NCBI GenBank assembly: GCA_023444705.1
Contig: JAEXMB010000081.1
Location: 1-64,000 of the forward strand
Length of the DNA: 64,000 nt
Direction of reading: 5' to 3'
From: Pseudomonadota bacterium
Lineage (GTDB): Bacteria; Pseudomonadota; Alphaproteobacteria; Micavibrionales; UBA2020
Shown here: in pieces, positions 56,239 to 64,000 of the stretch
Layout: each line of letters begins with the position of its first letter
Numbering within the stretch: position 1 is the first letter of the stretch
Made by a program: the position numbers and the translations under genes
Notes under the pieces: model-generated
The model's database searches: none
What the model saw: only the letters and a program-made list of their open reading frames with translations
What the model was told of the DNA's origin: nothing

Positions 56239-58376
56239 CCAAACAATCCTCCCAGCAGGCCACCGGATTTGCCGCCGCCAAGACCGCCAAGGCCGCCGAG
56301 CAGGCCGCCCCCGTCACCGCCATGACTGCCGCCGCCAAGGTCGAGCAGGCCGATACCCTCGACAATCGAGCCCACGGGCGCCAGTACGCCGCCGTCACCG
56401 CCGCTGCCACCGCCAAGCACGCTGTCGATCAGTGTATCGCCAAGGTCTGATACGGGGGTTGCAGGCCAGGCACCGCCATCGCCGCCAAGGCCGCCTGCCA
56501 GCCCGCCAGTCAGTCCATCCAGCAGGCCGTCGGTCACTCTACCCAGCGTGTCGCCAAGCGGGCTGTCGCCGCCAACGCTGACAAGGTCGGATAACGTGCC
56601 TGCCAGCGCACCGGGATTGCCAAGCGCGTCAAGGGCTGCCGTCACGTCGATATCAAGGTCGCCGGTAATGGCTTCGACGATATCAAGCGGCACATGGATA
56701 TCGTCGATGATGCCAAGGCTGACCGTCAGGTCGGTATCGCAGCCTTCGGCGGGCGGGGGGAGAATACCGCCGCTCAGGCCATCCAGCAGATCGCCGGCGA
56801 CAGGTATATCACCAAGACCCGCCGTAACAGTGTCGACCACGCCATCAAGGCCGCCGCCGGCCAGATCACCGATCACGTCACTCACGATGTCGGGCAGGGC
56901 GGTGACGACCTCGTGAATTTCACCTGCGGGATCCTGCAAAATAGCCTCGACCGTGGTGGGGATGGTGACGTCGATGTCGGGCAAGGCTCCGCCCAGTAAC
57001 TCGCCACCCAGCGATACGGTCGTATCGGCTCCTTGCAGGATGCCGTCTATGCCGGCATTGACGTCGATATCGCCCACGATTTGTTCCACCACATCAAGGC
57101 CAACATGCAGCGTGTCGTTCAGCACAGGCACATCGGCGATGCCAAGGTCCACCAGAAGGTCGGTATCGCCGCTGGCGGGCGGGGACAGCAGGCCGTCGGT
57201 CAGTCCGGATGTCAGCGTTTCAATGGTATCGGGCAGGCCCATCACGACATCTGTCAGGCTGCCGGCGGGATCGTGCAGAAGGCTTTCTACCGTGACGGGC
57301 AGCGACAGGGTGATGTCAGGCAGGGCAGTGCCCAGCAGCTCCCCGCCCAGCGATACGGTCGTATCCGTTCCCTGCAGGATACCGTCGATGCCGACATTCA
57401 CGTCGATATCACCCACGATCTGCTCGACCAGATCCAATCCCACATGCAGCGTATCGTTGAGCAACGGCAGGTCGGCGATGCCAAGATCGACGATGATGTC
57501 AGTGTCCGATCCGGTGGGCGGGGGTTCAAGAAGAGGGGTGAGGATATTGGTGACCGTCGTCGTGATGGTGGTAATGATGTCGGGCAGGATGGTGGTGATG
57601 TTTTCGGTGATGTTCTCGACGGTTTGGGTAATGTTGGTGACGATGTTCGTCACCTCGGTCAGCTCGATAACCGGACCGATGGTGATCGGGCCGATGATGT
57701 CGATATCGACCAGCGTCGTGCCGCCGCAGCAATGATCGCCACCGCCGTTGCTGCCGTTTGCGCCATCCGTTCCGTTGGTGCCATTCGTGCCGTTGGTGCC
57801 GTTTTGCCCTGCAGGGCCTGCGGGGCCGGGCGTGCCGTTGGTGCCGTTGCTGCCCGATGCCGCATCAATCGTTGCGGGTGCCGGCAGCACGTCCGAGCTG
57901 ATGAAGCCGCCGCCGGCGTTTTGTGCGGTCGTGGCGGGCATGAATTGCGCGGCTGCCGCGCTGTGGCTGTGTACGCTGCCACCGCTGCTGGCTTCGGTGA
58001 CCGTCATGCCTGCGGGGGTGCTGTGACCTGCCGCAACACTGCCCGCAACGCCGCTATATCCCGCCGCGATGCCTGCGGCAAGACTGCCAAGCGTCATGTC
58101 CTGGCTATAGGCGCTGTCGCCTGCGCTGGCATCGGCGAGCAGGTCGTTTTGCTGCGCCTGCAGGATTGCGTGATTGAGGTTGCCCGATCCGGCAATGCCT
58201 TCGCTGTTGTCGCCGATTTCCGTGGCGGTGTAGTAATCGGCATCAAGTTTTTGTGCCACTGTGCTGCTGACGAAGGCATCGGGCAGGGGGGCTGTGCGTG
58301 TATCGCCGCCCACGGCAGGCTGCACGAGGTTGGTGTTTGGCGTGGCGGTGCCACCGGTGATGTCCAGCAAGGCCAT
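56235..58376 (-). CDS. Large repetitive collagen-like protein, predicted type I secretion substrate
   Basis: 713 residues from ATG 58376 (MALLDITGG; AAGGGGGAT upstream). No N-terminal signal peptide, as expected for type I secretion. Residues 1-170 are Ala/Ser/Gly-rich. Residues 175-213 are 13 consecutive Gly-X-Y triplets (GTN, GPA and similar). A double-Cys DHCCGG follows, then an Ile/Thr/Asn-rich segment of beta character (about 220-285). Three tandem repeats cover about 291-599 (DTD..VDLGIAD, DTLHVGLD.VEQIVGDIDVN). The C-terminal 110 residues are Gly/Leu/Asp-rich and end GGLLGGLFG. Canonical RTX nonapeptides are absent. It is the first gene of the operon encoding the exporter, overlapping the ABC gene by ATGA. 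A surface or biofilm-matrix role is inference. Confidence 0.8.
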   Translation of the reverse strand: MALLDITGGTATPNTNLVQPAVGGDTRTAPLPDAFVSSTVAQKLDADYYTATEIGDNSEGIAGSGNLNHAILQAQQNDLLADASAGDSAYSQDMTLGSLAAGIAAGYSGVAGSVAAGHSTPAGMTVTEASSGGSVHSHSAAAAQFMPATTAQNAGGGFISSDVLPAPATIDAASGSNGTNGTPGPAGPAGQNGTNGTNGTNGTDGANGSNGGGDHCCGGTTLVDIDIIGPITIGPVIELTEVTNIVTNITQTVENITENITTILPDIITTITTTVTNILTPLLEPPPTGSDTDIIVDLGIADLPLLNDTLHVGLDLVEQIVGDIDVNVGIDGILQGTDTTVSLGGELLGTALPDITLSLPVTVESLLHDPAGSLTDVVMGLPDTIETLTSGLTDGLLSPPASGDTDLLVDLGIADVPVLNDTLHVGLDVVEQIVGDIDVNAGIDGILQGADTTVSLGGELLGGALPDIDVTIPTTVEAILQDPAGEIHEVVTALPDIVSDVIGDLAGGGLDGVVDTVTAGLGDIPVAGDLLDGLSGGILPPPAEGCDTDLTVSLGIIDDIHVPLDIVEAITGDLDIDVTAALDALGNPGALAGTLSDLVSVGGDSPLGDTLGRVTDGLLDGLTGGLAGGLGGDGGAWPATPVSDLGDTLIDSVLGGGSGGDGGVLAPVGSIVEGIGLLDLGGGSHGGDGGGLLGGLGGLGGGKSGGLLGGLFG
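56580..57506 (-). repeat. Three tandem coding repeats in the predicted secreted protein
   Basis: Copy 1 is 57168-57506 (about 113 residues), copy 2 is 56739-57167 (143 residues, with an extra Gly/Asp-rich linker) and copy 3 is a shorter, diverged 56580-56738. Copies 1 and 2 share long identical blocks such as NDTLHVGLD.VEQIVGDIDVN and DTTVSLGGELLG, also at DNA level. Copy 3 keeps only the DTD..VSLGI...LDIVEAITGDLDIDV frame. Confidence 0.85.
57738..57854 (-). repeat. Collagen-like Gly-X-Y coding tract
   Basis: Encodes 13 uninterrupted Gly-X-Y triplets, dominated by GTN, with GPA and GTP. The DNA is a run of near-identical 9-bp units (ggcaccaacgg-type on the minus strand), a likely site of slippage and length variation. 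Confidence 0.85.
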
Positions 58377-58593
58377 GATGCGATCCCCCTTTGTTTTTGC
58401 GGTGCGCAAAGTCCGGCGTGGTGCCGTTGTCTCTTTGCGTCCACTCTTTCAGGATGCAACTTTTGGTTTAATTAGGGATGAAATATGCCAAAACCTTTAT
58501 GGAACGTGGTTCACAAAAATCTGCATATTTAAAGTGATTTCAGCCAAATCCACAAAAAAACGTATACACTTTAGGGTTGTATTTTGATATGGT

Positions 58594-58619
58594 GGCGCAT
58601 TCCGGCATATGCGCCGGAA
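58594..58619 (+). promoter_or_regulatory. Two overlapping palindromes upstream of the TolC-like gene
   Basis: GGCGCAT (58594-58600) pairs with ATGCGCC (58609-58615). TTCCGGC (58600-58606) pairs with GCCGGAA (58613-58619). The two stems are mutually exclusive and end 32 bp before the ATG. They could be an operator for the adjacent activator or an alternative RNA hairpin in the leader; neither is shown. Confidence 0.45.
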
Positions 58620-58651
58620 GCGTCTGTCCGCTGTATATAGGAGAGAATCGC

Positions 58652-60067
58652 ATGATGTTGCCGTTACTTTTTACCCGCCGCTCTGGCGTTTTTTTTATCG
58701 TTGTCGCTGTGCTGCTGCCCGTCGTGGCGGCAGCGCAGCAATCCTCCCCGCCGCAACCGCGCACCGTCGATTTGGCGCACATCGCGGCGGCGGCATACCA
58801 GCATAGTCCGGCCATCCGCGCGGCGCGCCAGCAATTGCGCGGCGTGCAGGAGCTTTATCCGCAGGCACTGGCGAATTACCAGCCCGACATCAATGCGACC
58901 GCGGGCATCACCGACGAAGATCTGGATAACAGCAACTTCGCCGGTGCCGATGGTGCCACGACCAAGGATGTCGGCGTGACGTTTGACCAGCCGGTCTGGC
59001 GCGGCGGGCGCAGCCGCGCGCAAAAGAACGAGGCCAAGGCGCGCATCGCCGCACAAAAGGCATCGCTGGCCGCAACCGAACAACGCATGATGGCCGACGC
59101 GATGACGGCGGCAGTGGCGGCCGAGGCCGCGACGCGCACGCTGTCCGTGCAGAATAATACCGAAGGCCTGTATCAACGCCTGCTTGGCGATACCGTCAAA
59201 CGGCAGGAAGGTGGCGAGGCGACGCAAACCGATCGCGCGCTGGCGCAAAGCCGCCTGTCGGGCGTCACGGCCGACCGCCTGCAGGCCGCCAATCGCCGCA
59301 GCGCCGCTGGCCGCGCGCTGGAGCGCCAGACCGGGCAAACCCCCGCACAATGGGGGTTGGATGATGCTGTGCCCACGTTGACGCTACAGGGCATGCCCGC
59401 AACGCTGGAAGCCGCGCAATCGCTGGCGCGCGCCGCCAATCCTGACCGTGCCGTGCTGGTGGCGGTGCAGGACGCGGAAAACCACGGCATCGAGCTTGCC
59501 CGCGGTGAGTTGTTGCCGGAGCTGAACTTCCGCGCCAGCTGGCTGCGTGAATGGGACCCGTCGCCCGGCCTGATCGACGATGCCACCAGCCGGCAGGTTG
59601 GGTTGCGCCTGAGCATTCCGTTATATGAGGGCGGGGGCACGCGGTCGCGCGTACGTGCGGCTAAAAACCGCATGGCACAAAGCCGCTATGAGCTTGAAGA
59701 TTTCGACCTCAAGCTCGCGCAGGACGTCGGCGATGCGTGGACGCGTCATGAAACCGCGCAGGAACGCGCGCGTGTACTGGCCGAGCAAAGCCGCAGTGCG
59801 CGCGTTGCACGCGACAATATCGAGCGCGAAATCCTGGGGGGAGAAAAAACCATGACCGATCTGCTGCAGGCCGACCAGACATGGCTGGATGCGCAGGTCG
59901 ATGCCATTGCAGCGCAAGAAGCGGCGCAGAACAGCATGATCGAGGTATTGCGCCTGACCGGCATGCTCACGCCGCAAAACCTTGGCTTTGGCGCTGCGGC
60001 TTACGATCCTGATGCTTATCTGCTGGCGGTGCGTCACCGCGTTCTCAGCACTGCGGTGCCGGATTAG
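58652..60067 (+). CDS. TolC-family outer-membrane channel of the type I secretion locus
   Basis: 471 residues from ATG 58652, with AGGAG upstream; an ORF start 25 codons earlier lacks support. The signal peptide is residues 1-31 (cleavage after VVAAA). The mature protein has two OEP repeats: VDLAHIAAAAYQHSPAIRAARQQLRGVQELYPQALANYQPDINATAGI and the second around AANPDRAVLVAVQDAENHGIELARGELLPELNFRASW, ending GMLTPQNLGFGAAAYDPDAYL. Unlike the RND-linked channel it is not lipidated, matching TolC/PrtF exporters. It is divergent from the secretion operon and should provide its outer-membrane exit. Confidence 0.93.
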   Translation: MMLPLLFTRRSGVFFIVVAVLLPVVAAAQQSSPPQPRTVDLAHIAAAAYQHSPAIRAARQQLRGVQELYPQALANYQPDINATAGITDEDLDNSNFAGADGATTKDVGVTFDQPVWRGGRSRAQKNEAKARIAAQKASLAATEQRMMADAMTAAVAAEAATRTLSVQNNTEGLYQRLLGDTVKRQEGGEATQTDRALAQSRLSGVTADRLQAANRRSAAGRALERQTGQTPAQWGLDDAVPTLTLQGMPATLEAAQSLARAANPDRAVLVAVQDAENHGIELARGELLPELNFRASWLREWDPSPGLIDDATSRQVGLRLSIPLYEGGGTRSRVRAAKNRMAQSRYELEDFDLKLAQDVGDAWTRHETAQERARVLAEQSRSARVARDNIEREILGGEKTMTDLLQADQTWLDAQVDAIAAQEAAQNSMIEVLRLTGMLTPQNLGFGAAAYDPDAYLLAVRHRVLSTAVPD

Positions 60068-60073
60068 GGGGCG

Positions 60074-61045
60074 CTATTGCCAGCGCTTGCGCTTGCGGTG
60101 CAGGGTCGATACGTCGATGCCAAGCGTGCGCGCGGCGGCGCTGAGGTTGCCCTGATGCATGGCGATGGCCTGCTCGATGGCGGCGCGTTCCATATGTTCA
60201 AGTGATGTCAGCGGGCCAAGGGGGGTATGCGGTTGCGGTGATGGTATGTCGTCGCGCGCGAAGTGCCATGCACGCAACGTGCCGTTGTGTTGCGTAAAGG
60301 CGAGGGCATGGCGCAGCGTATTGGCCAGCTCGCGCACGTTGCCGGGCCACACCTGCCGCGCCAGCCATGCGTGCGCGCTGTCGTCAAGGGTACAGCGGGC
60401 AAGGTGCATGTTCTGCAAGAGATATGCGACCAGCCGTGCGATATCGCCGTCCCCGCGCTGGCGCAACGGCGGCAGGGTAATGTGCAGCGCGCCAAGCCGG
60501 TGATAGAGATCATCGCGCAACACCCCGTCGGCGCGGGCCTGCGCGGTGTCGCGGTTGGTCGCGGCGATGATGCGCACATCGGCGCGATACTCGCGGTCGT
60601 CGCCAAGGCGGCGGTAATGGCCACTTTCGACCACATGCAAAAGCTTGGCCTGCAACGGGGCTGGCAATTCGGTGATCTCGTCCAGAAACAGCGTGCCACC
60701 CTGTGCGCGCGCCAGAACACCGGTATAATCATGACCGGCACCCGTAAAAGCGCCGCGCTTGTGACCGAACAATTCACTGTCGACCAAATCGCGCGCAAGG
60801 GCGGCGCAGTTGAGGCTGATAAAAGGTGCCTGCGCGCGCGGGCTGCGGCGGTGCAGGCTGCGCGCCGTCAGGTCCTTGCCCGTGCCGGTTTCACCGCTGA
60901 TCATCACATTGCATTCCATCGCGGCGGCGGCGGCGATCATGGCATAGAGTTTTTGCATGCACGCGCTTTGCCCGACGAATTCGTCGAAGTCAGGCATGAT
61001 GACAGGCGTATGCACAGATGCGGATGTAATCAGCGATTGCGTCAT
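60074..61045 (-). CDS. Sigma-54-dependent activator without a sensory domain
   Basis: 323 residues. It is almost entirely a bacterial enhancer-binding AAA domain: Walker A GETGTGKD (51-58), GAFTGA sigma-54 contact loop (98-103), Walker B LFLDE (119-123) and VRIIAATNRD. It ends with a Fis-type helix-turn-helix (NLSAAARTLGIDVSTLHRKRKRWQ, 300-323). There is no receiver, GAF or PAS domain before the AAA core, as in PspF, so activity must be set by a partner or by expression. It is convergent with the TolC-like gene, 6 bp apart, and is the obvious candidate regulator of the secretion locus. No well-matched sigma-54 promoter was found there. Confidence 0.9.
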   Translation of the reverse strand: MTQSLITSASVHTPVIMPDFDEFVGQSACMQKLYAMIAAAAAMECNVMISGETGTGKDLTARSLHRRSPRAQAPFISLNCAALARDLVDSELFGHKRGAFTGAGHDYTGVLARAQGGTLFLDEITELPAPLQAKLLHVVESGHYRRLGDDREYRADVRIIAATNRDTAQARADGVLRDDLYHRLGALHITLPPLRQRGDGDIARLVAYLLQNMHLARCTLDDSAHAWLARQVWPGNVRELANTLRHALAFTQHNGTLRAWHFARDDIPSPQPHTPLGPLTSLEHMERAAIEQAIAMHQGNLSAAARTLGIDVSTLHRKRKRWQ

Positions 61046-61108
61046 GCAACCTATGATAGCAGGAAGACGTTGCGCTTTGATTAATGGGTATATGTGCGCG
61101 CCTGGCTG

Positions 61109-61924
61109 TTACAGCAGCTTGAGCGTGCGCGCGCGGTCGCGGATGGCCAGCAGGTCGGCCCATGCATGCGCCTTTTGCGCGGGCGAGCGCAACAGATAAG
61201 CAGGGTGGAACAGCGGCATCGCAGGTACGGGCGACGGCATCTGCGCGCTCTGATAATCAATCCAGCGTCCGCGCAGGCGCGTGATGCCTTGTGATGTATT
61301 CATCAGCGCCTTGGCCGAAACGCCGCCGACGAAGATCAGCAGGGCGGGATTGACCAGTTCGATATGCCGCTCGACGAAGGGCAGGCTGAGCGCAAGCTCG
61401 GCATCCGACGGCGCGCGGTTGCCCGGCGGGCGCCAGTTGATGACGTTGGTGATATAGGCGTTGCTGTCGCGGCTCAGGCCGATGGCGGCGATCATGCGGT
61501 CGAGCAGCTGGCCGCTCAGCCCCACAAAGGGACGGCCGAGTTTATCCTCGTCCGCACCGGGCGCTTCGCCGATCAGCATGATCTTGGCGTCCGGGTTGCC
61601 GTCGGCAAAAACCATTTGCGTTGCGGTGCGCTTGAGGGCTATGCCCTTGAAACCGTCAAGTGCCGCGCGCAGTTCATCAAGGGTATTGGCACCGCGTGCG
61701 CGCTCGCGCGCTTCCGACAGTGCCTCGATGGTGCCGGTGCTGACGGAGGGTGCGGGTGGCGCGGTGGGCAGAAGGCTGCGCGCACCCTGTGTTGCCGCAG
61801 TGACAGGTTCTGCCAGTGTTTCCGTAACGCCGATCAGGTTGCGTGTTTCATCGCCCATGCACTCGTCCACCCCGCATTCGAGGTAAAACTGCAGCAATTG
61901 AGCGGGTGACAGCATCCCTTCCAT
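61109..61924 (-). CDS. Uracil-DNA glycosylase, family 4/5-like, without cluster cysteines
   Basis: 271 residues. The UDG fold is clear from [30 protein letters not shown] (GEAPGADED at 119-127), [33 protein letters not shown] and [20 protein letters not shown] (240-258). It removes uracil from DNA. Family-4 enzymes carry four Cys for a [4Fe-4S] cluster; here the only cysteines are C17 and C22 in an N-terminal extension, and the usual positions hold other residues ([17 protein letters not shown]). The first 80 residues are a Pro/Ala-rich extension. Alternative starts exist at 61924 and 61915. Divergent from the ETF-QO gene. Confidence 0.88.
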   Translation of the reverse strand: MEGMLSPAQLLQFYLECGVDECMGDETRNLIGVTETLAEPVTAATQGARSLLPTAPPAPSVSTGTIEALSEARERARGANTLDELRAALDGFKGIALKRTATQMVFADGNPDAKIMLIGEAPGADEDKLGRPFVGLSGQLLDRMIAAIGLSRDSNAYITNVINWRPPGNRAPSDAELALSLPFVERHIELVNPALLIFVGGVSAKALMNTSQGITRLRGRWIDYQSAQMPSPVPAMPLFHPAYLLRSPAQKAHAWADLLAIRDRARTLKLL

Positions 61925-62043
61925 CGTGGCGACAAGCCTTTATAATCAACAGCGGAAAACGACCTTATATATAGCCCATGCGCGCGGGCCTTGCAAACAC
62001 GGCACGGCGCAGGGCAGGCGGCGCAAAAAAGGATAATAAAAAC

Positions 62044-63669
62044 ATGACCCAACGCGAATCCATGCCCTTTGACGTGGTGATTGTCGGCGCGGGGCCTGCG
62101 GGCCTGAGCGCGGCCATCCGCCTCAAGCAGCTCAGCCCCGACCTGTCGGTCTGCGTGCTGGAAAAGGGATCGGAAGTGGGCGCGCATCTGCTGTCGGGTG
62201 CGGTGCTGGAGCCGCGCGCGCTCAACGAGCTGATCCCCGACTGGAAAGAAAAGGGTGCGCCACTGACGCAGGCGGTGACCGGCGACAAGTTTTTCTTCCT
62301 CACCAAAAACAAATCATGGCGCCTGCCCACGCCGCCGCAGATGCACAACAAAGGCAACTACATCATCAGCCTTGGCGTGTTTGCCCGCTGGCTGGCCGAT
62401 CAGGCGCAGGCGCTGGGCGTTGAAATCTATCCGGGCTTTGCCGCCGCCGAAGTTTTGTATGACGAACAAGGTGCTGTGCGCGGCGTGGCCACCGGCGATA
62501 TGGGCATCGGCAAGGACGGCGAGAAAACCGCCGCTTACCAGCCCGGCATGGAACTGCACGCAAAACAAACCCTGTTCGCCGAAGGTTGCCGCGGTTCGCT
62601 GACCAAAGAGATTTTTGCGCGCTATGACCTGCGCCGCGATTGTGATCCGCAGACCTATGGCCTTGGCATCAAGGAAGTGTGGGAGGTCAAGCCCGAACAG
62701 CACAAGCCCGGACTGACCGTGCATACGTCTGGCTGGCCGATGGACAGCAAGACCTATGGCGGATCGTGGATGTATCACTACGGCAACAATCTTGTCAGCG
62801 TGGGCTTCGTCGTGGGCCTTGACTACAGCAATCCCTACCTGTCGCCGTTTGAGGAAATGCAACGCTTCAAGACGCACCCCGATATCCGCAAAGTATTCGA
62901 AGGGGGGCGGCGCATTGCTTACGGCGCGCGCGCGCTCAATGAAGGCGGCTTGCAATCATTGCCGAAGCTGACCTTTGCCGGTGGCGCTATCATCGGTGAC
63001 AGCGCAGGATTCCTCAACGTGCCCAAGATCAAGGGCAACCACGCGGCGATGAAATCGGGCATGCTGGCGGCGGAAGCCATTGCAGAAGGTTTTGCAAACG
63101 GCTCTCTTGCCGAGGGCGGGGAGCCGGTGGCGTATGCGCAAAAGTTCAAGGACAGCTGGCTCTATGCCGAGTTGAAGGCCGTGCGCAACATCCGCCCGGG
63201 TTTTCACCGCGGTTTCTGGTGGGGCTTTATCAACGGCGCGCTTGAAACGCTGACGTTTGGCAAGTTGCCGTGGACGCTGAAAAACCACGCCGATCACACC
63301 GCGCTCAAACCCGCCAAGGAGTGCGCGCCGATTGATTATCCCAAGCCTGACGGTGTGCTGACCTTTGACCGCCTGTCTTCGGTGTTTTTATCCAATACCA
63401 ACCACGAGGAAGACCAGCCCTGCCATCTGGTGCTGGGCGATCCCGGCCGCCCCATCGACTATAACCTGCCCGTCTATGCGGAACCCGCACAACGCTATTG
63501 CCCTGCAGGGGTTTATGAAGTGGTTGAAGATGCGCAAGGACAGCCGCGCTTTCAGATCAACGCGCAGAACTGCGTGCATTGCAAGACCTGCGACATCAAG
63601 GACCCCACGCAGAATATCACGTGGAAAGTCCCGCAGGGCGGCGGCGGGCCGAACTACACGGAGATGTGA
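62044..63669 (+). CDS. Electron transfer flavoprotein-ubiquinone oxidoreductase
   Basis: 541 residues from ATG 62044, with AAGGAT upstream. Passes electrons from ETF to ubiquinone during fatty-acid and amino-acid oxidation at the inner membrane. FAD-binding VVIVGAGPAGLSAAIRLKQL near the N-terminus; GKDGEKT, GCRGSLTKEIF, GLGIKEVWEV and GGAIIGDSAGFLNVPKIKGNHAAMKSG are characteristic. The C-terminal [4Fe-4S] site is NCVHCKTCDIKDPTQNITW with its cysteines, near residues 510-530. ETF genes are not in the window. Confidence 0.95.
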   Translation: MTQRESMPFDVVIVGAGPAGLSAAIRLKQLSPDLSVCVLEKGSEVGAHLLSGAVLEPRALNELIPDWKEKGAPLTQAVTGDKFFFLTKNKSWRLPTPPQMHNKGNYIISLGVFARWLADQAQALGVEIYPGFAAAEVLYDEQGAVRGVATGDMGIGKDGEKTAAYQPGMELHAKQTLFAEGCRGSLTKEIFARYDLRRDCDPQTYGLGIKEVWEVKPEQHKPGLTVHTSGWPMDSKTYGGSWMYHYGNNLVSVGFVVGLDYSNPYLSPFEEMQRFKTHPDIRKVFEGGRRIAYGARALNEGGLQSLPKLTFAGGAIIGDSAGFLNVPKIKGNHAAMKSGMLAAEAIAEGFANGSLAEGGEPVAYAQKFKDSWLYAELKAVRNIRPGFHRGFWWGFINGALETLTFGKLPWTLKNHADHTALKPAKECAPIDYPKPDGVLTFDRLSSVFLSNTNHEEDQPCHLVLGDPGRPIDYNLPVYAEPAQRYCPAGVYEVVEDAQGQPRFQINAQNCVHCKTCDIKDPTQNITWKVPQGGGGPNYTEM

Positions 63670-64000
63670 TTACGGTTTGCGAAACAGCGGGCGCGACGCG
63701 GCGCTGGCTTTCCATTTCGGATTTTGCGGCAGCTCGTTTTCGTTCGCCGCCGTCGTCCACGCGTAAAGCGGGGAGTATTTCGCCGCATTGAACGGCTGCC
63801 ATTTCGACTTGGGCGCGGCAAGGCGGTCAAGCACCGCGGCCACGGCCATCGGGTGATAGATCATGCCGATGTGGCTTGCGGGCACGGCGATGTTTTCGGT
63901 CTTTGCGGTTTTCGGGTTGAGGCAGGCGCGCCACGGCACCACGCCGTCGGTGACCGAATAGATCGAGGTGACAGGAATACCCGGCGGCGGCGTCAGGCGG
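63670..64000 (-). CDS. Alpha/beta hydrolase, C-terminal part (continues past the right edge)
   Basis: The reading frame is open to the end of the window without an upstream stop, so only the last about 110 residues are seen. VTSIYSVTDGVVPW carries the catalytic-acid Asp and ASHIGMIYHP the catalytic His of the serine-hydrolase fold, followed by VAAVLDRLAAPKSKWQPF. The nucleophile elbow is outside the window. The pattern matches the lipase-like alpha/beta hydrolases of alphaproteobacteria. Its stop abuts the ETF-QO stop in convergent orientation. Confidence 0.75.
   Translation of the reverse strand, partial: RLTPPPGIPVTSIYSVTDGVVPWRACLNPKTAKTENIAVPASHIGMIYHPMAVAAVLDRLAAPKSKWQPFNAAKYSPLYAWTTAANENELPQNPKWKASAASRPLFRKP

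Noticed and set aside
56235..58376. Classic RTX toxin
   Set aside because: Glycine-rich stretches do not follow the GGXGXDXXX nonapeptide, so RTX is not supported.
57033..58475. 480-codon plus-strand frame opposite the collagen-like gene
   Set aside because: It mirrors the repeat DNA; the minus-strand frame has a ribosome-binding site and overlaps the ABC gene start as an operon member.
58377..58651. Sigma-54 promoter in the divergent secretion intergenic region
   Set aside because: The closest match has the GG and GC elements one base too close; no site meets the required spacing, so it is not listed as a feature.

Overview
The window is dense chromosomal sequence, roughly 60% GC, with no stretch over 300 bases lacking a gene. 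The gene content suggests an alphaproteobacterium: HrcA, ETF-ubiquinone oxidoreductase, a short-chain 3-hydroxybutyrate dehydrogenase, an accB-accC pair behind aroQ, a def-fmt cluster and a family-4-type uracil-DNA glycosylase. I cannot place the genus from sequence alone. No tRNA, rRNA, IS element, prophage or CRISPR array was seen.

Left part (1-14.6 kb): a protein-quality-control region. dnaK, an Aas-like acyltransferase/acyl-ACP synthetase, two different grpE genes in tandem and hrcA all lie on the minus strand, with a divergent J-domain gene beyond hrcA. The J-domain gene is followed on the plus strand by rph, a 77-residue ORF, rdgB and hemW. Two unknown proteins and a small Rap1a/Tai-like secreted protein follow.

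Middle part (14.6-37.8 kb): housekeeping genes mixed with unknowns. These are an aldo/keto reductase, uvrB, a 972-residue protein of unknown function, a soluble multi-PAS histidine kinase, an SDR/GST pair, aroQ-accB-accC with a lipoprotein and a YceI-like protein, small orphan proteins and an ankyrin protein, 3-hydroxybutyrate dehydrogenase, a tightly coupled def-fmt-GNAT-truA cluster, rmuC, a CbxX-type AAA ATPase and cysQ.

Right part (37.9-50.8 kb): a TetR-controlled tripartite RND efflux operon (regulator, adaptor, pump, outer-membrane factor), then cysE divergent from a cystathionine beta-synthase/gamma-lyase pair and glucokinase, and a GH13 alpha-glucosidase convergent with glucokinase. 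Serine acetylation, reverse transsulfuration and glucose supply are thus adjacent.

The most unusual locus is 50.9-61.0 kb, a type I secretion system. One minus-strand run of four overlapping genes encodes a large secreted protein (collagen-like Gly-X-Y tract, three tandem domain repeats, glycine-rich tail), two different ABC transporter subunits and an HlyD-family adaptor. A TolC-like outer-membrane gene is divergent from it, and a sigma-54 activator with no sensory domain follows. Both ABC subunits keep Walker A but have lost the LSGGQ signature and the switch histidine, and one has also lost the catalytic glutamate and the Q-loop glutamine. A secretion ATPase pair in which neither composite site looks canonical is the best candidate here for something undescribed. 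The window ends with a uracil-DNA glycosylase lacking the usual cluster cysteines, ETF-QO and a truncated alpha/beta hydrolase.
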